Shown in pieces: positions 36,345 through 47,791 of a DNA stretch of 64,000 nt (within the stretch, counting starts at the first letter, position 1; each line of letters opens with the position of its first letter). This DNA is from Petrosia ficiformis (taxonomy: Eukaryota > Porifera > Demospongiae > Haplosclerida > Petrosiidae): positions 28,748,466-28,812,465 of the forward strand of contig OX345636.1 of NCBI GenBank assembly GCA_947044365.1, read 5' to 3'. The notes below the pieces were generated by a model, which saw only the letters and a program-made list of their open reading frames with translations, did no database searches and had not been told where the DNA came from. A program made the translations under genes and the position numbers.

Positions 36345-38203
36345 TTACTTTATGCTTTTATAATGCTTCTTTGTGTGATATATTTGGAAGCATTCATCTG
36401 GGCATAGTGCTGGTGTTTCAGGACATGTTTTGCACACAAACAATGTTAAGTGCCGGGTACCATTTTCAGACCTGTCACTACATACCATACAATCTCTACG
36501 CTTGTGCCTTTTATCTAGATAGTGAGGAGTTCGCCTGAGTCTTTCAAAACTGGGAGACATGGGTATTGTTTCCCGAGTACGAGACAACTGATGCGGTTCT
36601 ATAAGACCCTCTATAAGCTGTCTTCTGAAAGTAAGGTGAGTAATACTTTTTTGTAGTTGTTCCCGTTGTGTGTGTTGGTGAATTATGTAAGAGTTCACTA
36701 CTGTCATCTCAAGAATCCAAAAAAATACCTTCCGCCACCATTTAATACTCTTGTGTAGGAAACTGTAATAACTGCCCATCTGATCCAGCTTGTCCACTCC
36801 TAACATGTACTTATTGTATTCCACAACAACTTTAGGTTTCTTTTTAGCAGCTTCATTTGGTCGTCTATGTAATGTAGAAAGAGCAATGAGTCATGTGAAT
36901 TTATTTATTTATTTAATTTAAATGTTTACCTTGATGGCACATCTACAATGGTATTTGGGTACTTTGTGCTTAGCATAAGAACTCTTCTTTTGTCTGTCCA
37001 TGATAACACCATCTGTTTCCCATTTTGATAAGATTTTATGGTACCTTTCCGATCCTTTGTTTTTGTTTTGACACTTTTAGGTAATCCCTTTCTATTACTC
37101 ATTACTGTTCCTGTTAGAGTGAAGCCAATTGCTGCCATGGTATCAGCTAAAATTGGGCTGGTGTAAAATCTATCAGTGTAAAGGTCATATCCTTTGTTTT
37201 TTAGATACTCAACTATTGTTAGAACTACTTTTACTGTGTGTGATAAATCGGGCCGGTCTATTAGTTCTGTCTGTTTTCCATAATAAAGAATGAGATTGTG
37301 CATGTAACCAGACTTGCTATCTGCTAGAACATAAGCCTTAATCCCCCAAGGATTAGGCTTACCTTTTAAATATTGCTTGAAGTTTACCCTACCTTTGAAT
37401 GAAATAATAGACTCATCAACTGATATTTGTTGATCAAGAACATAGTTTTGTTTTATTATTGGAAGAAGTAAATCCAACAGTGGCTTAATTTTATTCTTTT
37501 TGGTGGCATGATCTATGTCTCCAACATGTAGCATTCCAAATATTTGCCTAAATCGATCCCGTGAAAATATTTGTTTAAAGAAAGGTATTGTTGAAACGAA
37601 ATCAGTGAGCCAGTAGTCTTGTATATTCTGCAGTTGTATCAGCCCCATATTGAGGATCACTCCTACAAATGCTTTCATTTCATTAACTGTAACAGGTTTC
37701 CAGTTACGATACAGAGAACACTGTTTTGTATACTGAGGTAATTTGAAAGTCGCATACTCATTTGTCCTATTGACAAGGAATTGCCACATAGCAGAAGTGA
37801 AAAATAAATTAAAGCACTGTATAGGTTTAAGACGGTTTGATTGTGGTGCTGTTGGACCAGGAGTTTCCTTGAATTTTATTTGCAATGGTGGTGGGGTGTA
37901 TGTGCCTAGTGTAAAAATAATATTTATCACATTACATTTATTATCTACAGTAGCTATGATTTTAGTCAAAAAAAGTTTAAACCTACCTTCTATATCCTCC
38001 CAAATACAAGTGGAATGCAGAGACTGTGGTTCACTACTCCCATTTTCTATTACCCTTTCTATATCATTACATTTACTTGTCTCCTCTTCACTGCAGATAC
38101 TCTCGTCCTCATTTTCAATTCTTTCATCTTCATCTTCACTCCAAAGAGACTCTTCATCTGTTTCAAAGTCACTCCATCTTTCTAGAACTTCCTCAGCATC
38201 CAT
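36345..38203 (-). CDS. piggyBac transposase, intact
   Basis: The ATG at 38203 gives MDAEEVLERWSDFETDEESL, an acidic N-terminus. Intron 1 is 37906-37986 (81 nt, in frame and without a stop), intron 2 is 36865-36929 (65 nt). Joined exons total 1713 nt, 570 residues plus stop. Blocks: FNLFFTSAMWQFLVNRTNEY, MKAFVGVILNMGLIQL, QISVDESIISFKGRVNFKQY (first Asp), YDLYTDRFYTSP (second Asp), VEYNKYMLGVDKLDQM (third Asp) and a C-terminal cysteine-rich finger CMVC...CKTC...CPDECFQIYH. Length, motifs and finger match full-length piggyBac transposases. They excise and insert at TTAA, and the element's own ends show that site. No lesion was found. Confidence 0.9.
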
Positions 38204-38743
38204 TATGTATATTGCAATTATTATCTTCTTTGTATTAACAGTATAACAAACCACAAAACCACTCAACAATAACTTTAGTTAATTTTTTGCACCTTGTCAC
38301 GTTATTGTGACAGCCGCCTTTTAATTACATTTTACCGCGTCACGATTTTGTGACAACAGTATTACGTAATGAATTCAGTTTGTCACGGATTCGTGACATT
38401 CGACCGCTAAGGGTTAAGATATAAATAATGAATGATTTTTTGGATTTGTTAAAAAGAATAACTAAAAATTATTGTACAGTATAACTATTACAGTATGTTA
38501 AGGAGTTTGCATCCCTGCATTTTTGATTTAGAGTTTGTACCAGGGATGTGTACATTCTGCAAAGGGAAAATATAATAATCATTTACTGATATTGAGTTAT
38601 AGTAATACAATCAAGAGGAGGCTTGTTCATTTTTTCGATTTTTTTTTGCTCAGTTTTGGAAAAAAGAATTTCTAGAAGACTTTTGGCATATGCATACACA
38701 TCCCTGCACTGCACATTCAATAAATTTATGTGGTTCAACTATA

Positions 38744-39975
38744 CAGTGGAACCCCGCTTAACGACCACACCTGAACAGCGGTCATCTATGATATAACAGC
38801 CAGATGTCCTGGTCAGGATTCAGATTACACAAACTTACCTGCTAAGGCAACCTCTGAAGAATGACCACCTCGCTATTGCATATAATGAACACTAGATGGT
38901 CCCTAACACTAGCTACACCATTGAGCAAAACTTCGATTTAATGGCCGCGTCACATTTACTCCATTTCTAAGATCTTTTATACTTAATGTTTCATCATTCT
39001 CTTTTGTTAATTTAAATAATGGCAATTAAAGATGTTTGCTTGTTTGACTACAAACAACTTTCACTTTACCTACACAGAAATAAGATATGAAATAGGTAAG
39101 TACAGTATTATTACATTAAATGTTAAGTTGACTTGTTATGGCTGAAGATACATAGCCATCAACAACACTTTCCTTTAAATGAGATGGCATCTTACGTATT
39201 CGTTTGCTTCTTGAGGGAGGACGATTCTCCACCTCTGGTTCAGAACTGGAGCAGTAATTATCACAGGTGTTCATTTTGTGTCTCTTTTCTTAGCTAGTCT
39301 TCACACTATAGAACTACTAAGGTAACTCAGGATAACTCTAAATAAAATTACTTATCTTCTTTGCGTATACAAATTTTGTTAGTAACAAATGGCCTTTACA
39401 CAATAGGATTCCTTACCCTTATAGCACTCTACAACCAGAATTTCATTGATATAATTTCACGAACTATTTATCCAGAGTAATTTTTAATAGTGTTGGCGAA
39501 AATGATGTAATTGAGGTAATTCTGAATTAAATAGTCAAAGCAGCAAATGGGGAATGATGAAATAATAATAATAATACATGAAATACATAGGTATAATAAG
39601 CATTATAATAAAATTATGTACTTGCAATTGTAGTTATGATATATATGTGTTATGGAAGTGTTCTTCCTTTTTTCCTTTCTTTTTTCTTCTAAATGTATTT
39701 GATTTTCTAATTCTTCTTTCCTTAGTCTCTCCAATACCTCATCACTGGTCAATGCTTTGTCTTGGTGTATTAAAGGAACTTTGTGCTTCTGCTGTTTCTT
39801 CTTTTCTGCTTCTACTGGTTTGACTGCCTCAATGAAGCATTTACGGAGTTCAGTCCGTAGTGGTGTCTCTGTTATGCAAGGATGTTTATTCTTGGAATAC
39901 CAGCTTGCGGTGGTAATGCTGGAGGAAGTTTCCAGGATGGAATTGCAGAGGGTATGGTCAGTTAGCTACTAAAGG
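38744..39975 (-). mobile_element. pogo/Tigger remnant
   Basis: An end CAGTGGAACCCCGCTTAACG at 38744, preceded by TA, is typical of pogo/Tigger elements. On -, an open stretch at about 39640-39970 reads LRKCFIEAVKPVEAEKKKQQ then ALTSDEVLERLRKEELENQ and a basic tail, as at the C-terminus of pogo-type transposases. A small frame 39116-39274 (52 residues, MNTCDNYCSSSEPE then RIRKMPSHLKESV) could be the last exon. The DDE core and the other end are missing, so this is the 3' part only. Confidence 0.55.
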
Positions 39976-40436
39976 CATGGAGTTAGTCTAAGCACCATGG
40001 CATGCCATAATTCGCCATAATTCATTCGTAGACAATTAGGTGACATTAATCAATCTTTCCTGAAGCAATGTCCTCCACATAAATTTACTAGGACACCAAG
40101 GTCTATTATATCTCACCTCTCCTACTAGAAAGCCAGTGCTGGCCTTTATTTTACTCTCTTCCCATCATTTTATCTTTCTTACCTCCTCTCTACTTTCATG
40201 ACTACTCATTATTGGTCTGTGCAATGCATTTACTGTCTATCTGTGATGCACCACCACATGACTTTTACAGTCAGTTACCTCAACTTTTGCACAATAAATT
40301 CCCATACATTAATCCATCTTCCATACTTTGCCCGAATATAGGGAGCTCTATGGATCCAATCCGCCTTCTCATTTGAAAGTATGAATGGGAGTTTTGAAAA
40401 CAAAACATAAATAATGTAATCAAACTCAGTGCTTAC

Positions 40437-40689
40437 CTGTTGCTACAAAGCACAAAGTTAATGCCAGCCGCTCTCCAGGAGGGATAGCTTTACGCATGTG
40501 AGTGTCTCTATGAAGCCTGATTACCAAGCTGGTAGCGCTTTCCAGAGATGGTGATATACTCCTTGGTAAGGACGATTTTTTATTCTTTTTTTAACCCATA
40601 TCTTTCTGTTTCTTTTTCTCCTGCATTTGTTTGGCCATCAAAATTGCTATTATAATAGCAGCTGCACTGCTGCTCTCAGAATCCGCCAT
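40437..40689 (-). pseudogene. PIF/Harbinger first exon
   Basis: ATG at 40689: MADSESSSAAAIIIAILMAK, a charged tail, an in-frame TAA, then SPSLESATSLVIRLHRDTHM and RKAIPPGERLALTLCFVATG ending at a good donor GTAAGC. The last block corresponds to the conserved N-terminal region of Harbinger transposases (MRxAISPxERLAxTLRFLATG). No catalytic exons follow, and the in-frame stop confirms decay. Confidence 0.55.
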
Positions 40690-40829
40690 ATAATTATTGA
40701 AGTTATTATGTATTAAAAGGTTGTATGCAACAATTGCAAAGTGTTTGGAGATCTCAACCAAGGACAGGAAATGTTTGGTGGCATTTTTTAATTGTTGGTC
40801 TTCGGCCTTCTGCCAAAAGTCTTCCTTCA

Positions 40830-41406
40830 TTAACTGGACCAAAATTGTGTACTTTGTATCAATTCACCTGAAATGGATCTGATTTTATGGAATGCAATCA
40901 CCGCTGAGGCATCCCGCTCCCTGTGATGGTAGTATCTTTCGGAGGTAGAAGATGAATGGCTCATGTGAGAGCTTAGCAATTCCTTGTTGAGAGACGAGAC
41001 TGCAGCAGTAGCACCTGATTTTCGAATCGTTGTAAGGTTTGGCAGGTCATTTAACCCAAATCGTTTAGTCAGCGAAGACACCATGTCTCTATAATTATGT
41101 AGTGGCCTACCATTACAGTTGACAAGGGCCAGCTCATCATCACCGGTGGATGATGATGATGATGATACTATTGTCGGCCTAACTACATTGATGTAAAATT
41201 GGAATACAAGAGCATCACGCTCTTTTAAAACCATGACAGTAGGACCAATAAGCCCCTGCCGTTTTATGGTTTAGGCAGTGGATGACAAGTTTGTCCTCCA
41301 GTGCCTCTTTAAGAGTAAGATTTATTGCAGCTCCAGGGCACTGCCAGTTGCCATGTGTTAGGACACAAAATAAGTATGTCACCAGTGTGTTTGTGTCACC
41401 ACCCAA
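40830..41406 (-). pseudogene. Tyrosine recombinase-like domain, decayed
   Basis: Frame 41215-41406 reads LTHGNWQCPGAAINLTL and IHCLNHKTAGAYW. Frame 40830-41234 continues with VLKERDALVFQFYINVVRPT, NGRPLHNYRDMVSSLTKRFG, IRKSGATAAVSSLNKELLSS and HMSHSSSTSERYYHH. This is the order of phage-type tyrosine recombinase motifs: first Arg (normally NWQRPGA), Lys, Arg in the IRK box, His and Tyr. Such domains occur in Crypton and DIRS elements and in uncharacterised cnidarian proteins. Here the first Arg is Cys (codon TGC), and the pieces lie in two frames. It would not be active. No ends were found. Confidence 0.5.
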
Positions 41407-43448
41407 AAGGGTAGATTTTCTATAATCTCAGATATTTTAATTTGTATGGCTTTAGTGTCCTCCATTAGGTACTATCGTTTTCTTAAAAACATTCTCTAGA
41501 ACCACATCTGACATTTTAAAAACGTCTGGTAGTTCTTGTAGACAGGTGCTTGAATTATATGCACAAGTTGCTCTTATATCACATTTTATTGTAGAGGTCT
41601 TCCCTTTGTATAACAGTGTTGATACTACACGTGTCTTATTAACCGATTAGGCGCCGGAAGGTTTTCCCAGATTACGTAGTGAAAACGCCACAATAATTTT
41701 AAGTTTTCTCATGAAGTTACCCTGTTTGCAGAAAAAGAGCTACAACACAAATACGGTACGTTGTTTGTATTGTCATGATGACGCAGTTGATCAGGCCACT
41801 TTCTGAGGAACAGAACGATACCAAAAATGGCTACCTTCTACCCCAAGAATCTTTACTTTAGAGATGTTTTAGTAAGTTAGTAAGTTCTATTCATTCTTCG
41901 ATATATAACTTACTGTTTTAGCTATATATGTACTGAACACAAAGGTGTATGGTTATTGAATAAAGCCTAATAGTGCTGATATCAAACAGATCAACTATTT
42001 TATGGATATGATAATTATAATAATCATTGTAATTAGCTTACTTAATTATACAATATACAGTACAGAGAGCTAAAATAGAGATAACTCTTGATGGTATTTT
42101 AAGAAACAGTCTTCAGTTTGGAAGATTGTGGTGGTGATGTGAGTGTAGGTGGTGGTACAGTTTCATCTTCGTCAGTAACCCAATCCTGAAATTCTTCATC
42201 ACAACCTTCCATGAATGATTCATCTTGATCGTTAGGTTCATCTTGGAGATTCAATACCTCTGAAGTGGAATATTGGATTGTGTCTCTTATTTCTAGTCAT
42301 ACTAAGGGAAAAGACAAAGAAGTCACTGTTTCTTTTCCCATCACAACCGAACAAGAAAGAGACATCGCTCAAGAGTTGTCAATCTAACTAAAGATGGTAT
42401 TAGAGAACACGCCTGTATCTGTAGTCGACATTTTGTAGTAGTACAACCGATGATGATAAAGTTCATATAGAGAATATGAACCAGCTGTCAATTACTTTAA
42501 ATTTGTTTCTCTTTGCCTCTAATAAATTCTAAAAAGTGTAATTATAAGATATATCCATATAATATAACTTGGGCTTTCTTTTAAAGAGTTGGAAACTTCA
42601 GTTCCATGACAAAGAAGGTAGCACTCTTTAATAGTTCCTCCAAAGTGACACCAGGGATATCAGTTTCAGTTAGCTCAATGTCCCATGACAATGGTAGTTT
42701 TACACTCCAACAGGAAGTAAAAAGCAGCGCTTCTTTTTTCCAAAAACTATTAACATTTTTGTCTAAATTTTACCCCATTAGAGAGCATGGATTTCGATCT
42801 TTTCATTAAAATATACGGTACACGAAGCAAACTATTCATTATCAAAATTAGTGTTTTTCTCCATTGACTTCAATGCAAAAGTACCCCAAGATGGTGCAGG
42901 AATGTACTCCGGAAGTGATGTCACGTTCATTATCCAAGTAATGAATTCTTCAACGCTTTACGTGAAAAGGTCTATTACATTAATGTACTTGAGAAGCAAA
43001 CCCACAATAACCTTACAGCCCCATAGAGGCCTGCCAACCTGTGCACTAATTGCCTCCTTAGAGTTTTTGAGGAGATGTAAAAAAAAGTTTGAGGGACAAC
43101 CACTTCATGTCCCTGAATTTAATTAAATACATTTTACAACAGGCAATTATTATTGTACCATTAGCTTATCCATCATTTTACACAGGTAGATGGGTCACTG
43201 AATTTATACCTATAGGAACAACTTGTAAGCTTCTCACCACATGTAAGTACTGAATGTTGTATTCGCAGTTACTACACACCATCTGTCTCTCTCTCCCTCC
43301 CTCCCTAAAGAAATGGCATGCGTGCACTTCCCATGCAAATTACATGGGCAAAGCACTATACATATACATACATACTGTATGTACATACATAATATGTACA
43401 TACATACATATGTACATACATAATATGTACATACATATGTATATACAT

Positions 43449-43491
<43 letters not shown>

Positions 43492-43826
43492 TAATTAATA
43501 TAATTATATATATATATTAGGGCTAGGACGATTAATCGATTAATCAATCAATATTGAAAATTCTTCAGATTATCGATTATATTATTATTATTCTAATTAT
43601 TCCAGAAGACATACTTTTCATGCATGTAACTGCAAGTAATGTACAATTGGAACCTTTTTTGATCATCAAATGGGAGGAGTTTCCTTAATTAATTGAAGAA
43701 ATGGTAAATGTTTACATTACAGAATCATAATCATTCAGCATGCTGATTGGAAATCTCAATTATGGCTCTCTGTTACTTAATTAGGAATAACTGGAATATC
43801 AAGATGTTTTAAGGACAAATTATTAT
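41407..43826. other. Mostly unassigned sequence
   Basis: No gene I can defend. On + at about 42300-42440 a fragment ends ACICSRHFVV, faintly like the C-x2-H end of a THAP domain. On - at about 42110-42290 an acidic 60-residue open end precedes a stop. From 43340 to 43515 there is ACAT/GTAT and TA simple repeat. At 43521, TAGGGCTAGGACGATTAATC looks like one end of a hAT-type element without its partner. Confidence 0.35.
43340..43515. repeat. ACAT/GTAT and TA microsatellite
   Basis: Imperfect runs of tacatacata and gtatgtaca units followed by TA repeats. Simple sequence. Confidence 0.9.
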
Positions 43827-44024
43827 TGTTATATTTTGAGTTTCATAAAATACGAAATTACAACAAAATCAATAATCAAAAGACAAGTATAAAAGTGAGT
43901 TCTTGTATAGTGAAACAGCTCTTAACATTCACAGGTACAATAGAACATTAATTAAACACAGGTTACATAAATCACAACTTGGTAAAAATACACAATACAT
44001 GATTACAATTAAAGAGTCAATTCA
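43827..44024 (-). repeat. 3' LTR
   Basis: Left direct repeat of the Gypsy element. It differs from the 5' copy by small insertions (for example an extra CAACAAAAT and TTGGTAAAAATACACAATA segment), so the two have diverged since insertion. Confidence 0.85.
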
Positions 44025-45391
44025 TTACAATTTCGGGACAAAACAATCAGGAGGCTTATGAATTCTCTTGTGATAATGTTGGGTAGTTAGTTCTGTTGAA
44101 GATGACTGATCTGATGATGTATCGGGTGGTGAATTGACTGAAGGTGACGAATCGGATGGTTCGAGAGACGGCTGATTAAACTGAGGGTCAACCAATGGTG
44201 TCTCGTCTGTAGTGTCTTGATTTCTTTCATCTAATATTGGGACACAGGTCTGCGGCGTATGTGATCTGTATGTTGTCTGACTGTCTTTCATGATACGGAC
44301 TTCAAGCCATTTAGAATAGGCATCGATAATTATCAGGAACATGTGACCTAGAAATGGTCCAGCAAAGTCTAGATGACGTCTTGACCAAGGTGTCGATGGC
44401 CATTTCCAAGGCTTGATTGGTACAGCAGTGGGCATGGAACGATTGGATTGACATTGAGAACAATCTTTGACAATTGTCTCAATATCCGAGTCAAGGTTGG
44501 GCCACCATAAGAACATTCAGGCTAATGTCTGCATACGAGCAATTCCGGGATGGCATGTATGTAATTACATCAATACAGCATCTTCCTTGATATGTAGCTT
44601 AGCTTTGTATCCTTTCAAAGTTCCAAGTCCCTCACTAAACACGGATGAGTAGATTGTCCAGTTGATGATCGGCGAGGTGAAACAGTGAATTCCAATCGAG
44701 ACGAATCGAGCGTAACCAGTTGAGACCAAGTAAACTGGGTCCCTCCTTTCCTGCCACCTTCTGATCCTGGTACTGGATGGACGAAGCAAACTCTCCATAC
44801 ATAATTAGAGGTATGTCTTAAGTCTGACAGTTGTCTCTTGCAGTGGATATGATCCAAAAAAATGGTCATGTGTCTGTTTGGAGAAGACTGAGAATGCGGC
44901 ACCAGTGTCCACTTCCATAGCGAGAGGAACATTATTGACTGACAAGTCGACATACAAGGGAGGCTGAGAGTTAGAAGTAACATTAAACAAGGTATACTCT
45001 TCTGTTTTTGTCTGTGACTTTTCTTCAGTGACATTCTCTTCAGTGATTGTCTTTATATCTGACGGCAGCTGGTGATTCCAATGTTTATGAGATGGATGTG
45101 ATGAACGATGACGTGGAGTATATGACGAGGAAGTTGAATATGATTTCAAACGAAGTGGAGACGGTGATGCAGATAACGGATTCGATGACTTGCGAGAATG
45201 ACAAACAGTTTGTATGTGTCCACGTTCGCTAAGGTCCGATAAGCAGCTGGTCCAATAGTAGCGAGAAATATGGATTTCTTCTTATTATCCTCAATGTCAT
45301 TGGCTGCTAAAAACTGCTTGAATCGTTCAGCATACTGAGACCAGTTCTCCTTGGATTCAAAGAACTCTCCAATGGTACCGAATAGAGCCAT
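44025..45391 (-). pseudogene. Gypsy gag-pro-integrase remnants
   Basis: From the 5' side: a gag-like start MALFGTIGEFFESKENWSQY (45146-45391); an aspartic protease piece LAMEVDTGAAFSVFSKQ with the DTG active site (44805-45149); several out-of-frame fragments; then integrase, FLWWPNLDSDIETIVKDCSQ with the CSQC zinc motif, RRHLDFAGPF (first catalytic Asp) and IIIDAYSKWLEV (second), followed directly by the polyprotein tail HKPPDCFVPKL and a stop that touches the 3' LTR. The third integrase residue and the whole reverse transcriptase are deleted. Non-functional. Confidence 0.82.
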
Positions 45392-45423
45392 TAAATGAAC
45401 AAAATGATCCTCGTTGCCAGAAA

Positions 45424-45615
45424 TGTTATATTTTGAGTTTCATAAAATACGAAATTACTCAATAATCAAAAGACAAGTATAAAAGTGAGTTCTTATATAG
45501 TGAAACAGCCCTTAACAGTAGACGACAGTCTTAACATTCACAGGTACAATAGAACATTAATTAAACACAGGTTACATAAATCACAACACATGATTACAAT
45601 TAAAGAGTCAATTCA
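45424..45615 (-). repeat. 5' LTR
   Basis: Right direct repeat of the Gypsy element. It includes an extra AGTAGACGACAGTC segment absent from the other copy. It is followed by the duplicated TTAT. Confidence 0.85.
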
Positions 45616-46431
45616 TTATGTTATTACAGTAGATACCCAAAGATCAAAATTAACGTTCGAATTTGTTCGATTAGTGAAGAATTGTATTAACCTTTGGCCA
45701 TGTATATATTTTAATTAATAAATTAACATTTCAATACACAAGATAATATATGTATAATTATATAAAAGGTTTTAGTACTGTGACACCAGAAAGTGATCAA
45801 CCACCCATGTATATGTACTATCAAATCTATCAAGTTCGGACAAACAGATCTTACATTCAATGAAAATATATTCTTTGTGGACACAACTCTATTAATTAAA
45901 ATACACAAGAAATGTCCAATATCAAAGAAATCATCAATATTTCAGTCACTGTGGGTGAATGAACTCCTACATGTTCACACCCACTTCTCTACTCATATAA
46001 GTGTGTGTGTACAAGTAAACCTTACTAGAGGGTTACACTAATGTTTGTGGTTTGTATTGTAAAGCCTCACATTTTATTGGGCAACAACAGAATTGCTGCA
46101 ACACAGTTTTTTTTTTGCTGTGCTATGCCATTGAGAACCAAGAAAGTGAAAGGGAAGGAGAATCATGGTGACAAATGCCAACCTTAGTCTTTCATGAAGT
46201 GGAAAATGCTATAACCTTCTAAGCAATGAGAACTCAACTTGAAAGAGAGGTTTTTAGTAACTATAACAGATGAAGTACTACCTGACTTCTCATCAAAGGC
46301 TTTATACGGTGAATACTACTTGGTAAAATGTAATGATGATTCTATCAACAGAAATATTTTACATAACAGTCCAGTTGAGCTGTATTGATGACTATCTGTG
46401 AAGATAATTTACTTTCATTTAGTGTAAAAAA
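45616..46431. other. No supported gene
   Basis: AT-rich. The N-terminal (paired-type) part of the adjoining Tc1 transposase should lie in the right third, but I could not read a convincing frame there. Confidence 0.35.
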
Positions 46432-46642
46432 ATGAAATATCTCCAGCAACAAGGATACAATCTGTCAGAATCCACGATTTTGCTGGGAAGACGCTTACTT
46501 GGATGGTCATATCGTGGTTCTGCTTACTGCCAGGTAATCCGACCCTTAAACAAACTTAAAAGACTAGAGTGGGCTCAGAAGTATATCATGCATATGGATG
46601 ATTTTAAAAACGTAATATGGACTGATGAAACTACTGTGCAAC

Positions 46643-47283
46643 TAGTCTCGTACCCAGACTGTCATGCCCCATGGCGAAAAACAGTCTGGTAACTTGGGCA
46701 AACATTCCTGGCGCAGTGACGTTTATTACAGAGAAAACGAAATAACCAATCAGATTTCAAATATTAGTACGAATCATGTGATTAACTCTTGAATAGGTGT
46801 CATTAGGTGACTGGAAATACTTAAAGATGGCGTTCCCTTTAGAAGCTATAGAAGATGCTTTAAAAATGGCTATTTCTCAAGCAGGATATAACAGTCTCGT
46901 GTGAACAATACGAAACAATGATTAACTTTGTAAGGGGTAAAGATGTTTTTGTTTCTCTCCCGACTGGGGCTGGAAACAAAAACAACAGTCATAAAACACT
47001 TTCTACAAAAAAAGGATTTATCTGGTAGTACTATTTTGGCTCTCTGAAGAAAGTTCCAGACGTCGAAAATATTAAAACTAGTAGAAGTAGCTATGATCAC
47101 TCTTCTTCCACTGCAGGGACGCTGAAGTTGTCCACAAATAAAACACAACTCTAACTACGCCATATTATTACAAACACCTGTCATGTGATGAAAACGCGGT
47201 GTAACGTCACTGCGCCAGGAATGTTTGCCCAAGTTACCAGACTGTTTTTCGCCATGGGGCATGACAGTCTGGGTACGAGACTA
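46643..47283. mobile_element. 641-bp TIR element with RecQ-like scrap
   Basis: Both ends start TAGTCTCGTACCCAGACTG and match in inverted order for about 80 bp. CTGTGCAAC is repeated outside (46634-46642 and 47284-47292), a perfect 9-bp duplication. Inside, on + at about 46827-46975, ALPLEAIEDALKM-like sequence (MAFPLEAIEDALKMAIS), a stop, then INFVRGKDVFVSLPTGAGN resembles the start of a RecQ helicase through its Walker A region. The 9-bp duplication with long TIRs suggests a Mutator-like mover, but no transposase is present. Confidence 0.75.
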
Positions 47284-47637
47284 CTGTGCAACTGGAGCCA
47301 CACAAAAGATGGGAGGCAACCAAGATATAAGCCAAGACCAAAACACCCAATCAAAGTGCCTGTTTGGGCTGGGATAAGCTGGAATGGCAGAACAGACATA
47401 TGTGTACTTCAAGGGAGAATGGATGCAAAGTTATATGTGGAGATTCTTGGTAAATGTCTTGTCACTTTCATAAGTCGTATTTAGTCAAACGAACATTGCT
47501 TCATGCAAGATAATTACCCAAAGCACACCTCACAACTGGCACAGGAATTCTTCCAAACCATGGGAATTAACTGGCAAAAGACACCACCAGAAAGTCCAGA
47601 TGCTAACCCAATAGAAAACCTTTGGCACGAATTGAAG

Positions 47638-47791
47638 AATACAGGAATATATAAGGAGAGAGGTAAAGCCAAGAAAAAAGGAAGATCTTGTAAAGGGAAT
47701 ATTGCAGTTTTGGGAATACAGGAATATATAAGGAGAGAGGTAAAGCCAAGAAAAAAGGAAGATCTTGTAAAGGGAATATTGCAGTTTTGGG
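47638..47791 (+). repeat. 77-bp tandem duplication
   Basis: Two near-perfect copies of a 77-bp unit starting AATACAGGAATATATAAGG. The period is not a multiple of three, so only the second copy is in the transposase frame (EYIRREVKPRKKEDLVKGIL). Confidence 0.9.

Larger units (their letters stand above)
35130..38413. mobile_element. Complete piggyBac transposon
   Basis: The ends are CCCTTAGCGGTC on both sides, each directly flanked by TTAA (35126-35129 and 38414-38417). The interior has an intact two-intron transposase on - and, between its stop and the left end, a fragment of a LINE. The DNA outside the TTAA sites is itself inverted: ATTCATTATTTATATC on the left and its complement on the right. 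Confidence 0.9.
43827..45615 (-). mobile_element. Gypsy LTR element, internally deleted
   Basis: Two direct repeats of 198 bp (43827-44024) and 192 bp (45424-45615) begin TGTTATATTTTGAG and end CAATTCA. TTAT duplicates outside (43823-43826 and 45616-45619). Coding pieces are on -, so the right copy is the 5' LTR. After it, on -, TGGCAACGAGGAT a few bases inside is a plausible tRNA primer site. At 1.79 kb it lacks reverse transcriptase and RNase H. Confidence 0.85.

Noticed and set aside
37743..38246. Open frame of 167 codons on +
   Set aside because: Antisense to the acidic N-terminus of the intact piggyBac transposase.
42606..43126. Two open frames on +
   Set aside because: No family resemblance and no splice-linked neighbours that make a sensible product.
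43254..43520. Open frame of 88 codons on +
   Set aside because: Translation of the ACAT/GTAT microsatellite.
46620..47300. A 13-14 bp target duplication around the 641-bp element
   Set aside because: The extra bases are shared with the inverted ends (TAG/CTA); taking the longest matching TIR leaves a 9-bp duplication.
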